Positions 1-8,501 of a DNA stretch of 64,000 nucleotides are shown here, piece after piece. The stretch's first letter is position 1. Each line of letters begins with the position of its first letter. This DNA is from Qipengyuania flavescens (lineage in GTDB: Bacteria; Pseudomonadota; Alphaproteobacteria; Sphingomonadales; Sphingomonadaceae), in NCBI RefSeq assembly GCF_029688735.1, contig NZ_JARULD010000001.1, positions 372,001 through 436,000 on the forward strand, in the 5' to 3' direction. The notes below the pieces were generated by a model. The model had not been told where the DNA came from and ran no database searches. It saw nothing but the letters and a program-made list of their open reading frames with translations. The position numbers and the translations under genes were made by a program.

Positions 1-1131
1 CCCGTAGATGCGGCGCACCTGCTCGAGAGCGAAGCGGTCGGTCATGCCCGCGATGAAATCCGCGATGTTACGGCTGCGCTGCGGCTCGCCCTGCGGATGC
101 TTCGCCAGCCAGTCGTCCGGCATGGTCGAGGGATCCTGGCTGTAAGCCGCGTAGAGCCGAGAGATTACATCGCGCGCGCGCTCTGCTGTGACAAGCTGTT
201 CGGGGTGGTAGTACAACCGGTCATACATGAATTTCTTCAGCCGCCGTTCCTGCTCCGCCATTCCGGCAGAGAAGGCCGCGAGCGGTTTGCCCGCACCACG
301 CACTTCGTCGACGCTCCCGACGCCATCGACGCGCGATCGGGTCTCGGTCAGCAGGTCGTTGACCATCAGGCCGATCTGCGTGCGGACCAATTCGCGCAGC
401 TTGCGCTCATGTGGGGCGTGCGGGAAACGCGTCTCCACCGCCCGCCACTGGTCGGCCAGCAGGTCGAGCGTCAGCAGGTCGTCGAGCTCGAGAAAACCGG
501 CGCGCAGGCCATCGTCGATATCGTGGTTGTCGTAAGCGATGTCATCGGCGAGCGCAGCCACCTGCGCTTCAAGCGAGGGCCAAGTGTCCAGTTCGAGCGG
601 AAAGGCCGCGTCGATTTCCGCCAATGCCCAGTTCGGTGCCGCGACCGGACCGTTGTGCTTGGCGAGGCCCTCCAGCGTTTCCCACGTCAGGTTCAGCCCG
701 TCGTGGTCGCAATAGGGGTTTTCCAGCCGCGCCAGCGTGCGGATGCCCTGCGCGTTGTGGTCGTAGCCGCCGGCCTGTACCATCGCCTCTTCCAGCGCAG
801 TCTCCCCGGCATGGCCGAAGGGCGGATGGCCGATGTCGTGGCCCAGGCAGAGCGCTTCGGTCAGGTCTTCGTCCAGCCCCAGTTCGCGCGCGATGACCCG
901 GCCGATCTGCGCCACTTCGATGCTGTGCGTCAGGCGGGTGCGGTAGTGGTCGCCATCGGGAGCGACAAATACCTGCGTCTTGGAGCGCAGTCGGCGGAAG
1001 GCGATCGAATGGACGATGCGGTCGCGGTCGCGCTGGAATTCGCTGCGCGGACCGCGCGTGCCTTCGCGTTCCTCGGGGAACTCGCGGCCCCGCGATTTGG
1101 CGGGATCGGCAGCATAGGGTGCTCTCGTCAT
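1..1131 (-). CDS. dgt: dGTPase (deoxyguanosinetriphosphate triphosphohydrolase), 3' part beyond window
   Basis: Hydrolyses dGTP (or other dNTPs in this family) to the nucleoside and triphosphate, trimming the dNTP pool in the cytoplasm. The frame starts at ATG 1131 (MTRAPYAADP) and stays open to base 1, so only the first 377 residues are present. The N-terminus carries the family arginine-rich stretch (FRRLRSKTQVF, about 46-56), then the HD-domain metal ligands: His69 in RLTHSIEV, His98-Asp99 in GHDIGHPPFGHAGE, and a later Asp in ADDIAYDNHD. These signatures fit the HD-type dGTPase-like family. The gene is followed upstream by a terminator-separated subtilisin gene on the same strand, so it probably has its own promoter in 1132-1203. 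The precise substrate cannot be read from sequence. Confidence 0.93.
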   Translation of the reverse strand, partial: MTRAPYAADPAKSRGREFPEEREGTRGPRSEFQRDRDRIVHSIAFRRLRSKTQVFVAPDGDHYRTRLTHSIEVAQIGRVIARELGLDEDLTEALCLGHDIGHPPFGHAGETALEEAMVQAGGYDHNAQGIRTLARLENPYCDHDGLNLTWETLEGLAKHNGPVAAPNWALAEIDAAFPLELDTWPSLEAQVAALADDIAYDNHDIDDGLRAGFLELDDLLTLDLLADQWRAVETRFPHAPHERKLRELVRTQIGLMVNDLLTETRSRVDGVGSVDEVRGAGKPLAAFSAGMAEQERRLKKFMYDRLYYHPEQLVTAERARDVISRLYAAYSQDPSTMPDDWLAKHPQGEPQRSRNIADFIAGMTDRFALEQVRRIYG

Positions 1132-1203
1132 CGGGGGCGGGGTTAAGCCAGCGCACCAGCGCGGACAACGTGAACAGAGGGCGAACCCGCAATCTTATCG
1201 GCT

Positions 1204-1240
1204 AAAAAGAAAGGGCCGCGCGACCAGTGCCGCGCAGCCC
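1204..1240 (-). terminator. Rho-independent terminator of the subtilisin gene
   Basis: On the minus strand a 10-bp stem (1240-1231 pairing with 1222-1213, one G-T wobble) closes an 8-nt loop and runs straight into a T-rich tract (complement of 1204-1212). It lies 20 bp after the stop codon at 1260, in the right orientation to end that transcript before dgt. Confidence 0.85.
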
Positions 1241-1259
1241 TCCTGTCATTCGGCTGCGA

Positions 1260-2411
1260 TCAGTTAATGCCGATCGTGTCCGGATTGCCGTCCGGGTCGC
1301 CATTGACAGTGCCGCCGGAACGGATGCTGCCCAGCAGCAGCAGGCCGGCCGCGTGCGGGCTGGCCATCGAGGTGCCCGACAGCGTGGCGTAGCCACCGTC
1401 CTTGTAGGTCGACGGAATGGCCGAACCCGGCTCTGCGAAGTCTACCGGCGGGTTGCCGTAGTTCGAGAAGCTCGACCAACTGTCGTTGTTCCGCGTGAAC
1501 GAGCTGATCGTGTAGATATTCGGGTGATTGGCCGACGCAGGCGACTTGGTGGTCGCGCTGGTGCTTTCGTTGCCGGCAGCCAGCGCGAACTCGAGCCCGC
1601 CCTGTGCCGCAGCGATGACGGCATCGTTCAGCGCCTGGCTGAAGCCGCCGCCGAGCGACATATTGGCTACGTCGTTGCCGTTGTCGATGCTGGCAGCATA
1701 GTCCACACCGGCGATCACGCCGCTGTTCGAACCCGAACCGCGACGGTCGAGCACCTTGATGCCCACCACGGTCGTACCCGGCGCAACGCCGACGACGCCG
1801 ATGCCATTGCCCTTGATAGCCGCGATCGTACCCGCGACATGCGTACCGTGACCGTTGCCATCGTCCGCATTCTTGTCCCGCGTTGCGTTGAACGCGCTGG
1901 ACAGCGCGACATCGACATTGAGGTCAGGGTGATCGAGATCGACGCCGGTGTCGATGACGAGCGCGCGGCCCGCAGCGCCGCTGAGCCCGCCACCGACGCG
2001 CGTCACACCCCACGGCGTGCTTTCGCTCGGCTGCGTGCCACCGCCACCGCTGCCCGGCTTGTTGCCGCGGCCCTGCGCGGTCGCCATCACCTGGTCCTGC
2101 TCGCAATAGGCGATGCGCGGGTTGTTCGCCTGCATTTTGGAGACGCCTTGCGCCGACGCATTCACCGAGAAACCACGAATGGTATTCTTGTAGGTGAAGC
2201 CGACAGCGCCACCCGCTGCCTTGGCCGAGCGGTTGGCTTCGGCTTTCACATTGCCCTTGGCGACGAGGCCGGGGTTGAAGACGCAGATGTAGGAATTTTC
2301 GATTTTCGCGCCCTTGGCAGGCGTCGATTGGGCATTGCCGGAATTGGCCAAGCCGGCAGCCGCAAGCGCAACGAGGCTAGCGGCCGCAATGCGACCGTAC
2401 GTAATTTTCAT
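1260..2411 (-). CDS. Secreted S8 family (subtilisin-like) serine protease
   Basis: A 383-residue prepro-protease. Start ATG 2411 is chosen because it is followed by a clean signal peptide (MKITYGRIAAASLVALAAAG, cleavage near NAQ) and preceded by GGGA at Shine-Dalgarno distance. Residues about 38-108 resemble an inhibitor I9 propeptide that would fold the enzyme and then be cut off, followed by a Gly/Ser linker at 114-127. The catalytic triad is visible: Asp154 in VIDTGVDLDHPD, His188 in GNGHGTHVAGT, Ser348 in GTSMASPH, with oxyanion Asn281 in AAGNES. The protein ends shortly after the catalytic domain, so there is no cell-wall or autotransporter anchor; it is probably released to the periplasm or outside. 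Monocistronic, with its own terminator. Confidence 0.93.
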   Translation of the reverse strand: MKITYGRIAAASLVALAAAGLANSGNAQSTPAKGAKIENSYICVFNPGLVAKGNVKAEANRSAKAAGGAVGFTYKNTIRGFSVNASAQGVSKMQANNPRIAYCEQDQVMATAQGRGNKPGSGGGGTQPSESTPWGVTRVGGGLSGAAGRALVIDTGVDLDHPDLNVDVALSSAFNATRDKNADDGNGHGTHVAGTIAAIKGNGIGVVGVAPGTTVVGIKVLDRRGSGSNSGVIAGVDYAASIDNGNDVANMSLGGGFSQALNDAVIAAAQGGLEFALAAGNESTSATTKSPASANHPNIYTISSFTRNNDSWSSFSNYGNPPVDFAEPGSAIPSTYKDGGYATLSGTSMASPHAAGLLLLGSIRSGGTVNGDPDGNPDTIGIN

Positions 2412-2545
2412 GTTGTCAGTCCCTTCCCTCAAATAGGAAAAGGCAGCATGACGGCGATCCCGTCGCAATCAATATTGCGATGGTTAATTTCAGCCGAAAA
2501 TCTGCGCGGTGTACCCGAAAAGACGCATTCCCATGCGCCGCTATA

Positions 2546-3235
2546 TCAATTGATGATCCAGTCGGCTGCCGCACGGCAGTGGATATCGGTGGAATCGAAC
2601 ACCGGCAGCACATTGGCGCGCGTGTCGACGACCAGTTCGAGTTCGGTACAGGCAAGGACGATCGCATCCGCGCCTTCCTTGTCCTTCGACGTGATGAGCG
2701 TTTTCAACGCCCGCTCCGCATCCCGCGTTACGCGGCCCAGCATCAGCTCCTTGTAGATGATCCCGTCCACCATTTCGACATCCTCGGGATTGGGCGGCAG
2801 CAGCTCCACGCCATGAGCGATCAGACGCTGGCGGTAGAAGCTCTCCGTCATCACGGTGCGCGTGCCGAGAATGGCAGCGCTCTCGCATTCGGCAGCCTGC
2901 ATCGCGTCGCCGACGGCGTCGGCAATGTGCAAGAGCGGGATGGACACGGCTTCGGCCACCTGATCGTAAACCCGGTGCATGGTGTTGGCGGCAATAACTA
3001 GGCCTTGCGCGCCCGCGCTTTCCAGGCGTCGGGCGGAATCGACGAGAATACCCGCCACTGCGTCCCAATCGTCGCCTTGCTTGGCTTCGTAGACCTTCGA
3101 ATAATCGAGGCTTTCAATGAGCATCGGCGCGCTCGCCATCGGCGGCGCCTGCTTCTGCACGAATTTGTTGATGCGCTCGTAATAGGCGCGGGTCGAGATC
3201 CAGCTCATGCCGCCGATCAGCCCGAGTGTGCGCAA
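2546..3235 (-). CDS. Aspartate/glutamate racemase family protein (RacX/YgeA-like)
   Basis: A 229-residue cytoplasmic protein of the Asp/Glu/hydantoin racemase superfamily. It begins with the typical MRTLGLIGGMSWIST and contains the second catalytic cysteine, Cys196, in VLACTELELV. The first catalytic position, normally Cys or Thr just before NT in (C/T)NT.H, is Ala83 here (VIAANTMH). Racemases use two acid/base residues on opposite faces, so one-face chemistry or altered activity is likely. D-amino acids from such enzymes feed peptidoglycan editing and biofilm signals in other bacteria. The gene stands alone between the subtilisin and a hydrolase, transcribed with both neighbours in the same direction. 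The family is certain; the reaction is not. Confidence 0.85.
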   Translation of the reverse strand: MRTLGLIGGMSWISTRAYYERINKFVQKQAPPMASAPMLIESLDYSKVYEAKQGDDWDAVAGILVDSARRLESAGAQGLVIAANTMHRVYDQVAEAVSIPLLHIADAVGDAMQAAECESAAILGTRTVMTESFYRQRLIAHGVELLPPNPEDVEMVDGIIYKELMLGRVTRDAERALKTLITSKDKEGADAIVLACTELELVVDTRANVLPVFDSTDIHCRAAADWIIN

Positions 3236-3311
3236 GATTAAACCCCTTTTACCCTGATGCAGCAGGCCCTTGGCGAACCCGTCTGCGTTTCAGGTGCTTA
3301 GAACGGACGTA

Positions 3312-4292
3312 TCAGGTGCCGGTTCCTCGCTCGGCGACCTGTTCCGCGATCCCTTGCGACGACAGCCAGTCGCGCAGGTCTTCAACGGATTCGACGGGTG
3401 CCTCTTCCATCGGGATATGGCCGATGCCCGGATAGCTGACGAGCGTAGCATTGGGCAGGTGCTCCATGTACCAATCGGCTGCTACAAACGGCACGAGCGC
3501 GTCCTCTTCGCCCCACATCACCAGCGTCGGCACATCGACCGCGCCGACTGCCTCGGCGGTGAACGGCACACGCGCGGTGCCGAACCGCTCGCGAGTTGCC
3601 GCGCGATTTCCCGGATAGCGGGCCATTTCCCAATAGCGATCGACAGCCTTGGGCGTGACCACGTCCTGGTTGGAAACGCTCTGTGACAAGCTGCGCTCTA
3701 TAAGGCTGCGTGGCATGACCTGGCTAAGAGCCGTGCCGACGCCCGGCATTGCAGCGAGCGTGAAGGCGAGATTGCCGCCGCCCTCCCGCTCGATCGGCGC
3801 GCCCGAGGCATCTACCAGCACCAGCCCCGCGAGCCGTTCAGGGTGTTCGATCGCATAGCCCATCGCGATGCTCCCACCCATGGAATTGCCTGCCAGCACG
3901 AAGCGGTCGAGATCGAGCTCTTCCGCGACCATGTGCAAATCGTCGACAAAGGCATCGCGGGCATAGCCGCCATCGGATGCGGGCCCGGTCAGCCCATGGC
4001 CACGCTGGTCGTAACGGATGACCCGAAAGTCCTCGCGTAGGTTCTCGGCCCATGGCTGCCAGGTCATCAGGTCGGCATTGGAGCCGTGGAGCAGTACGAT
4101 TGCCGGGGCATCGCGCGGGCCTTCGTCGCGCAGATGCACTGTGCGGCCATCGGCCAACTGCAGCCTCTGCGAAGGCTCGCCGCCGTATTTCGCCCACATC
4201 TCGTTAGCATCGGTATCGGGAACGCGGAAAATCAGGAAGGCGACCGCTATGATTGCCGCCAAGCCGCCCAGAATACGCAGCGCCCATTTCAC
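3312..4292 (-). CDS. Membrane-anchored alpha/beta hydrolase
   Basis: A 326-residue alpha/beta-hydrolase with one N-terminal membrane segment (about residues 5-22), so the catalytic domain probably faces the periplasm. Visible elements: oxyanion motif HGSNAD (69-74), nucleophile Ser137 in GNSMGG, the acid in WGEEDALVP, and the catalytic His in GIGHIPMEE near the C-terminus. The substrate is unknown; the fold covers esterases, haloperoxidases and C-C hydrolases. Its start overlaps the stop of the dihaem cytochrome gene by ATGA (4289-4292). It is therefore the last gene of a translationally coupled trio with the beta-helix protein and the cytochrome, which suggests a shared periplasmic job. Confidence 0.88.
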   Translation of the reverse strand: MKWALRILGGLAAIIAVAFLIFRVPDTDANEMWAKYGGEPSQRLQLADGRTVHLRDEGPRDAPAIVLLHGSNADLMTWQPWAENLREDFRVIRYDQRGHGLTGPASDGGYARDAFVDDLHMVAEELDLDRFVLAGNSMGGSIAMGYAIEHPERLAGLVLVDASGAPIEREGGGNLAFTLAAMPGVGTALSQVMPRSLIERSLSQSVSNQDVVTPKAVDRYWEMARYPGNRAATRERFGTARVPFTAEAVGAVDVPTLVMWGEEDALVPFVAADWYMEHLPNATLVSYPGIGHIPMEEAPVESVEDLRDWLSSQGIAEQVAERGTGT

Positions 4293-5299
4293 GGCGTCAT
4301 CTCACCGATCCAGCGGCGGACCACCTCCAAACCGTCCTCGTCGACCGTTTCCTTGCCGATTTCCGGCATGGCGACGCCGGGCTCGGGGCTAGCCATGCGA
4401 TAGGTCAGGATGGACTTGTCAGGCGATCCCGGAACGATGTCGAACAGATGACCACCCGCCCCGCGCCCTGCGGCTACGGGCCGCTTGCCGATGCCGAGCG
4501 CATGCGGGTCCTCTTGCTCCCAGCGCAGGTCGAGCCCGCTGTTCGAAGCGGTCGAGCCGGGGCGGTGGCAATGCGCGCAATTGACGTCGAGATAGGCCCG
4601 CGCCGCGGCGTTCAGACTTGCGCCTTCGCGTGCCTCCCACAGCGGCAGCTGGTCCGCGCCTTGCGGCATGCGGTCGAGATGTCCGGCTGCGACCATCTGC
4701 GCCAACCAATCGCCCGAAAGGTTGCGCGCCTTGGGACCGATGGGGACTACCGCATCGTCCAGCCCATGGCATTCCTTGCACTGGTTTTTGTTCGGCACGC
4801 GGTAGCTGATCGCCTCGCCTTTCGGCGTAGTCAGATCGATGCGCGCACCCGCGACCGCCAGCTGCGCATCGGTCTGCTCCTCGTTCCAGAGATAGGGCAG
4901 CGCCACCCAGCCATCTGCGCGATGCAGCAACACGCGCGTCTCGATCAGCCGCCGGCTCTCGCCTTCGCCGAACGCGAAAGTCTTTATCAGCGCCGCGCCG
5001 ACCGGCATATCGATCAGTCCCTCGCCATCGGCGCGAAACTGTGTTCCGGGAGCGCGATAGACGAAGCGCAGCTTGTCCGCCCCGTCCGAATAGAGCGGCG
5101 TGTTGAGCCGGTAGGGATAAACGTGCGGCACCGGAACCTGCTCGCCGAGGTCGGCGAAGAAACCATAGTCCGACAGCAGGCGCGGCATACCTTCGCCGGC
5201 GATCGCCTCGTCGTTCACATATTGCGGCGGCGTGGCCTGCACGGAAAGCGCGCCCGCAAATGCGAGCGCCGCTGCGGCGAGGACCCCGCTGTGCCTCAT
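4289..5299 (-). CDS. SO2930-family dihaem c-type cytochrome
   Basis: A 336-residue periplasmic protein with a signal peptide (MRHSGVLAAAALAFAGALSV, cleavage near VQA) and two haem-c attachment motifs, CKECH (174-178) and CAHCH (241-245), in the C-terminal half. The general form matches the uncharacterised SO_2930/HNE_0200 family (TIGR03806), known to be encoded next to a parallel beta-helix protein family (TIGR03805), exactly as here. Start ATG 5299 is chosen because it overlaps the stop of the beta-helix gene (ATGA) and opens a signal sequence. It probably passes electrons in a small periplasmic redox system; donor, acceptor and substrate are unknown. The downstream alpha/beta hydrolase is also coupled by ATGA. 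Confidence 0.9.
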   Translation of the reverse strand: MRHSGVLAAAALAFAGALSVQATPPQYVNDEAIAGEGMPRLLSDYGFFADLGEQVPVPHVYPYRLNTPLYSDGADKLRFVYRAPGTQFRADGEGLIDMPVGAALIKTFAFGEGESRRLIETRVLLHRADGWVALPYLWNEEQTDAQLAVAGARIDLTTPKGEAISYRVPNKNQCKECHGLDDAVVPIGPKARNLSGDWLAQMVAAGHLDRMPQGADQLPLWEAREGASLNAAARAYLDVNCAHCHRPGSTASNSGLDLRWEQEDPHALGIGKRPVAAGRGAGGHLFDIVPGSPDKSILTYRMASPEPGVAMPEIGKETVDEDGLEVVRRWIGEMTP

Positions 5300-6486
5300 C
5301 CCGCCAGCCGTGCCTCTAGTGCAGCCGGAGCGCCGATGCCGCTGCGGTCGAACTCGCCGGTCGGCTCCGCCACGCTCAGTGGGCCGGGCTGCGCGCCGCC
5401 GAGACCCTTGCCCGCCTCGGTCAGGTTGAGGCTCCACCCCGCCGTGCCCTCCACGGCAGCGACCGAGCCGAGCCCGTCCCACAGCACCGGCGGCAGCTCG
5501 CCGCCGAAGGCCGCCAGCAGCATCTCCGCCCCGTCGAGCTGCGGATCGTAACCGCCGCCGTCATATGTGTTCTCGCCGATCGTCACCTCGCGCGGCAGCG
5601 GGTTGTATCGCTCGTCTTCGAAAGGCTGCGTATAGGCGATCACCATCACTGGTGCGGTCGGATTGCCGGAGAGAATGTTGTTCTCCACCAGCACCTTGTC
5701 GTTGGCCATCACCATGATCCCGGTCCCACGCCGCACGCCCGCGACGATATTGCCGGCGGGCGCGAAATTCGGCGTATCGTTGGCGACGACGAGATTGTTC
5801 GCCACGATCACATTGCCTCCGCCCATGACCGGCAGACCGGGAAGGTCGAACACCAGAATTCCGCCCGTATTGCGGGTGGCGACGTTGTGCTCGACCAGCG
5901 CGTTGCGGCTGTTCTCGATCTCGATCCCGGCGACATTGGCCTCCGCGATCGAATTGCGCACGGTGATGCCGTTCGACTGGCCCACGTAAATGCCCGCATC
6001 GCTGGCGCCAGTGACCTTCACGCCATCGACCAGCACGCCCGTGCTTTCGACCGGGTAGATGCCGTAAGCGCCGTTCTCCTCATGCGGCCCGCGCGTCCAG
6101 GTGACGCGGATGCGGTGATAGACGATATTGTCCGCGCCCTTGGACTTGATTCCGTCGCCCTTCGGGTTCTCCAGCGCGAAGTCCCGTACCGTCACATTGT
6201 CGCTGGTGATCAAGAATCCCTCGCCCGCGCCCTGCTGGCCGGTGAAGTCGAGCACCGTCCCATCCATGCCCGCACCGCGCACGGTGACATTGTCGACATC
6301 GAGGCTGAGCCCGTCGGTCAGCGCATAGCGGCCGGCCTCCAGCACGATCTCGTCACCCGGCAGGGCAAGGATCAGCGCTTCCTGCAACCGCGCCTGCGCG
6401 CCCTCCCCCGGCGATACGGTATGCGTTTCGGCGAGCAGCGGCGATGCGCTGGCCAGCAAGGCGGCAGCAAAGGTCAGTCGGATCAT
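5296..6486 (-). CDS. Periplasmic parallel beta-helix repeat protein
   Basis: A 396-residue exported protein: signal peptide MIRLTFAAALLASASPLLAE, then a long run of right-handed beta-helix repeats. These show as alternating NVTV / NITV-like strands and turns rich in Asn, Gly and Asp (for example DNVTVRDFALEN, NGITVRNSIAEAN, NALVEHNVATRN). This fold occurs in pectate lyases, epimerases and NosD-like proteins. It fits family TIGR03805, the usual partner of the SO2930-type dihaem cytochrome encoded next and coupled by a 4-bp overlap. The function of the pair is unknown. Start ATG 6486 follows a GGAGAG Shine-Dalgarno. The C-terminus (about 310-396) is a separate non-repeat region. Confidence 0.88.
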   Translation of the reverse strand: MIRLTFAAALLASASPLLAETHTVSPGEGAQARLQEALILALPGDEIVLEAGRYALTDGLSLDVDNVTVRGAGMDGTVLDFTGQQGAGEGFLITSDNVTVRDFALENPKGDGIKSKGADNIVYHRIRVTWTRGPHEENGAYGIYPVESTGVLVDGVKVTGASDAGIYVGQSNGITVRNSIAEANVAGIEIENSRNALVEHNVATRNTGGILVFDLPGLPVMGGGNVIVANNLVVANDTPNFAPAGNIVAGVRRGTGIMVMANDKVLVENNILSGNPTAPVMVIAYTQPFEDERYNPLPREVTIGENTYDGGGYDPQLDGAEMLLAAFGGELPPVLWDGLGSVAAVEGTAGWSLNLTEAGKGLGGAQPGPLSVAEPTGEFDRSGIGAPAALEARLAG

Positions 6487-6535
6487 GAGTCTCTCCCTTG
6501 CAACCCATTGTGCCGCAAGGGTTCGGGAATGCAAG

Positions 6536-6871
6536 TCAGATGGAGAAAGCGCAGACCGCCGCGGCGCTGCCGGTAACCTCGACGACCTCAGGATCGTCCA
6601 CCCGGCGCAACCGCTCGAGCAGTTCGGCGATGGAGACCGGCACGTCGGCCTCGCCGTCCTGCGGGCGCAATCGCTCCAGCTTGGCCAGCTGCCGGGGTGA
6701 GAGGCGCTCGACCATGCGGGTCGCCATGCAATCGGCCATCGGTTCGGGCACGCCGCGAGTAGTCAGTTCGGTGACGATGCGGTCCTCGGTCCAGCTGTCG
6801 AGATTGAGGTAGAACACCAGCGCGCCCACGCCGATCGCCAGCAGGGCCAGGATGATAACGACCTTCCGCAT
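6536..6871 (-). CDS. Small membrane-anchored hypothetical protein
   Basis: 111 residues with a single N-terminal membrane segment (MRKVVIILALLAIGVGALVF) and a soluble domain rich in Arg, Glu and Leu, containing two cysteines (48 and 107) that could pair if it faces the periplasm. No family was recognised. It starts 4 bp after the pntB stop codon on the same strand, so it is probably the last gene of the transhydrogenase transcript, but nothing in it suggests a role in transhydrogenation. Confidence 0.75.
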   Translation of the reverse strand: MRKVVIILALLAIGVGALVFYLNLDSWTEDRIVTELTTRGVPEPMADCMATRMVERLSPRQLAKLERLRPQDGEADVPVSIAELLERLRRVDDPEVVEVTGSAAAVCAFSI

Positions 6872-6875
6872 GGGA

Positions 6876-8501
6876 TCAGTCGAGCGCCTTCACGATTTCT
6901 TCGACCATCTTCTTGGCGTCGGACAACAGCATCACGGTCTGGTCCATGTAGAACACGTCGTTGTCGACGCCCGCATAGCCCACGCCGCCCATGCTGCGCT
7001 TGATGAAGAACACCTGCTTGGCCTTGTCCACGTCGAACACGGGCATGCCGTAGATGGGCGAGGACTTGTCGGTTTTGGCTGCGGGGTTCACCACGTCGTT
7101 CGCGCCGATGATGAAGGCAACGTCGGCCTGCGCGAATTCGCTGTTGATGTCCTCCAACTCGAACACGTTCTCGTAAGGCACCTGCGCCTCGGCGAGCAGC
7201 ACGTTCATATGCCCCGGCATGCGCCCGGCGACGGGGTGGATGGCGTATTTCACCTCTACGCCCTTTTCCTCCAGCATGTCGGCCATTTCGCGCAGAGCGT
7301 GCTGGGCCTGCGCCACCGCCATGCCGTAGCCGGGGATGATGATGACCTTTTCCGCCTGTTCGAGCATGAAGGCCGCATCGGCCGCGCTGCCCTGTTTGTA
7401 GGGGCGCTGCTCCTTCGCCTCGCCGCCGCCTGCGCCGCTATCGTCCGCGCCGAAGCCGCCCGCGATCACACTGATGAAGCTGCGGTTCATCGCGCGGCAC
7501 ATGATATAGCTGAGGATCGCGCCCGAAGAGCCGACCAGCGCGCCGGTGATGATCATCGCCGTATTGCCCAGCGTAAAGCCCATCGCTGCCGCGGCCCAGC
7601 CCGAATAGCTGTTCAGCATCGAGACCACGACCGGCATGTCCGCCCCGCCGATGGGGATGATCAGCAGGAAGCCGATGAGAAAGGCGAGCACCGTCAGCGC
7701 GACGATCAGCGGCATGGTGTCGGATGGCCCCGCCATGGCGAAGAGCGCGGTCAGCACGATGATCGCGGCGAGCGTGCCGAGGTTGATGACATGGCGCGCG
7801 GGCAGGAGGATGGGCGAACCGCTCATCCGGCCCGAAAGCTTGGCAAAGGCGATGACCGAGCCGGAGAAGGTGATCGCCCCGATGGCAATGCCGAGGCCCA
7901 TCTCGACCTTCGAAACCGCGCCGATTTCGCCGTCGACGAGCAACCCGAAAGCGCCCGGATTAAGATAGGCCGCCCAGCCCACCAGCACTGCGGCGAGACC
8001 GACCAGCGAGTGGAAAGCCGCGACCAGTTCCGGCATCGCGGTCATGGCGATACGGCGGGCGATGGTGATGCCGATGATCGCGCCGATGGCGATTGCGGCG
8101 AGAATTTCCAGTGTCGTCGCGCCGTCTATGACGACGTTCATCGCATCGGGGCCAGTGGTCTCGGTGCGCATGGGAAAATGCGTCACCAGCGTCGTCACCA
8201 CCGCGATCAGCATCCCGATCATGCCGAAGCGGTTGCCCGTCCGGCTCGTCGCTGGCGAGGACAGGCCGCGCAGCGCGAGGATGAAGAACACGCCCGACAC
8301 GAGATAGGCGAGCGCCACCCACGGGTTAACCGCCTCGCCGGTCGCGGCATGGGCGGGGGTGGCAAACAAACCGGCAAAAAGAACAAGCGTCACCCCGGAC
8401 TTGATCCGGGGTCGGTGCTTCACCTTCGAATCTGCTGCCGAAGGAAGCACCACCCCGGCTCGGGGGCCGGGGCGACGAAGGAATGAGGTGAGCGCCCCCA
8501 T
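6876..8501 (-). CDS. pntB: NAD(P) transhydrogenase subunit beta
   Basis: Membrane subunit of the proton-translocating transhydrogenase, which uses proton flow to make NADPH from NADH. From about residue 55 it shows the conserved dII membrane helices (NPWVALAYLVSGVFFILALR, and many more) and then the NADP-binding dIII domain, with IIPGYGMAVAQAQHALREM and the GANDVVNPAA loop. ATG 8501 overlaps the pntA2 stop (TGATG), implying translational coupling. At 541 residues it is about 70 longer than usual. Residues roughly 8-38 are encoded by a palindromic repeat element (8389-8480) sitting in frame between the start and a signal-like helix (TLVLFAGLFATPAHA). A GTG at 8393, at the edge of the element, is a possible alternative start. 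Confidence 0.92.
   Translation of the reverse strand: MGALTSFLRRPGPRAGVVLPSAADSKVKHRPRIKSGVTLVLFAGLFATPAHAATGEAVNPWVALAYLVSGVFFILALRGLSSPATSRTGNRFGMIGMLIAVVTTLVTHFPMRTETTGPDAMNVVIDGATTLEILAAIAIGAIIGITIARRIAMTAMPELVAAFHSLVGLAAVLVGWAAYLNPGAFGLLVDGEIGAVSKVEMGLGIAIGAITFSGSVIAFAKLSGRMSGSPILLPARHVINLGTLAAIIVLTALFAMAGPSDTMPLIVALTVLAFLIGFLLIIPIGGADMPVVVSMLNSYSGWAAAAMGFTLGNTAMIITGALVGSSGAILSYIMCRAMNRSFISVIAGGFGADDSGAGGGEAKEQRPYKQGSAADAAFMLEQAEKVIIIPGYGMAVAQAQHALREMADMLEEKGVEVKYAIHPVAGRMPGHMNVLLAEAQVPYENVFELEDINSEFAQADVAFIIGANDVVNPAAKTDKSSPIYGMPVFDVDKAKQVFFIKRSMGGVGYAGVDNDVFYMDQTVMLLSDAKKMVEEIVKALD
8389..8480. repeat. Palindromic repeat element embedded in frame in pntB
   Basis: Three adjacent inverted repeats: CCCCGGA / TCCGGGG (8393-8399 with 8405-8411); a longer stem GGTGCTT...AAGCACC with an inner CCTTCG / CGAAGG pair (about 8414-8452); and CCCCGGC / GCCGGGG (8453-8459 with 8466-8472). 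This style of repeat (CACCCCGGACTTGATCCGGG core) is a common dispersed intergenic element in alphaproteobacteria; that statement is general knowledge, not a search. Here it lies inside the coding frame of pntB without breaking it. Confidence 0.8.

Noticed and set aside
97-1146. Long open frames on the strand opposite dgt (and similar ones opposite most genes)
   Set aside because: High-GC shadows: no family motifs, heavy Arg/Ala/Pro/Gly content, and they are opposite a gene with conserved dGTPase motifs.
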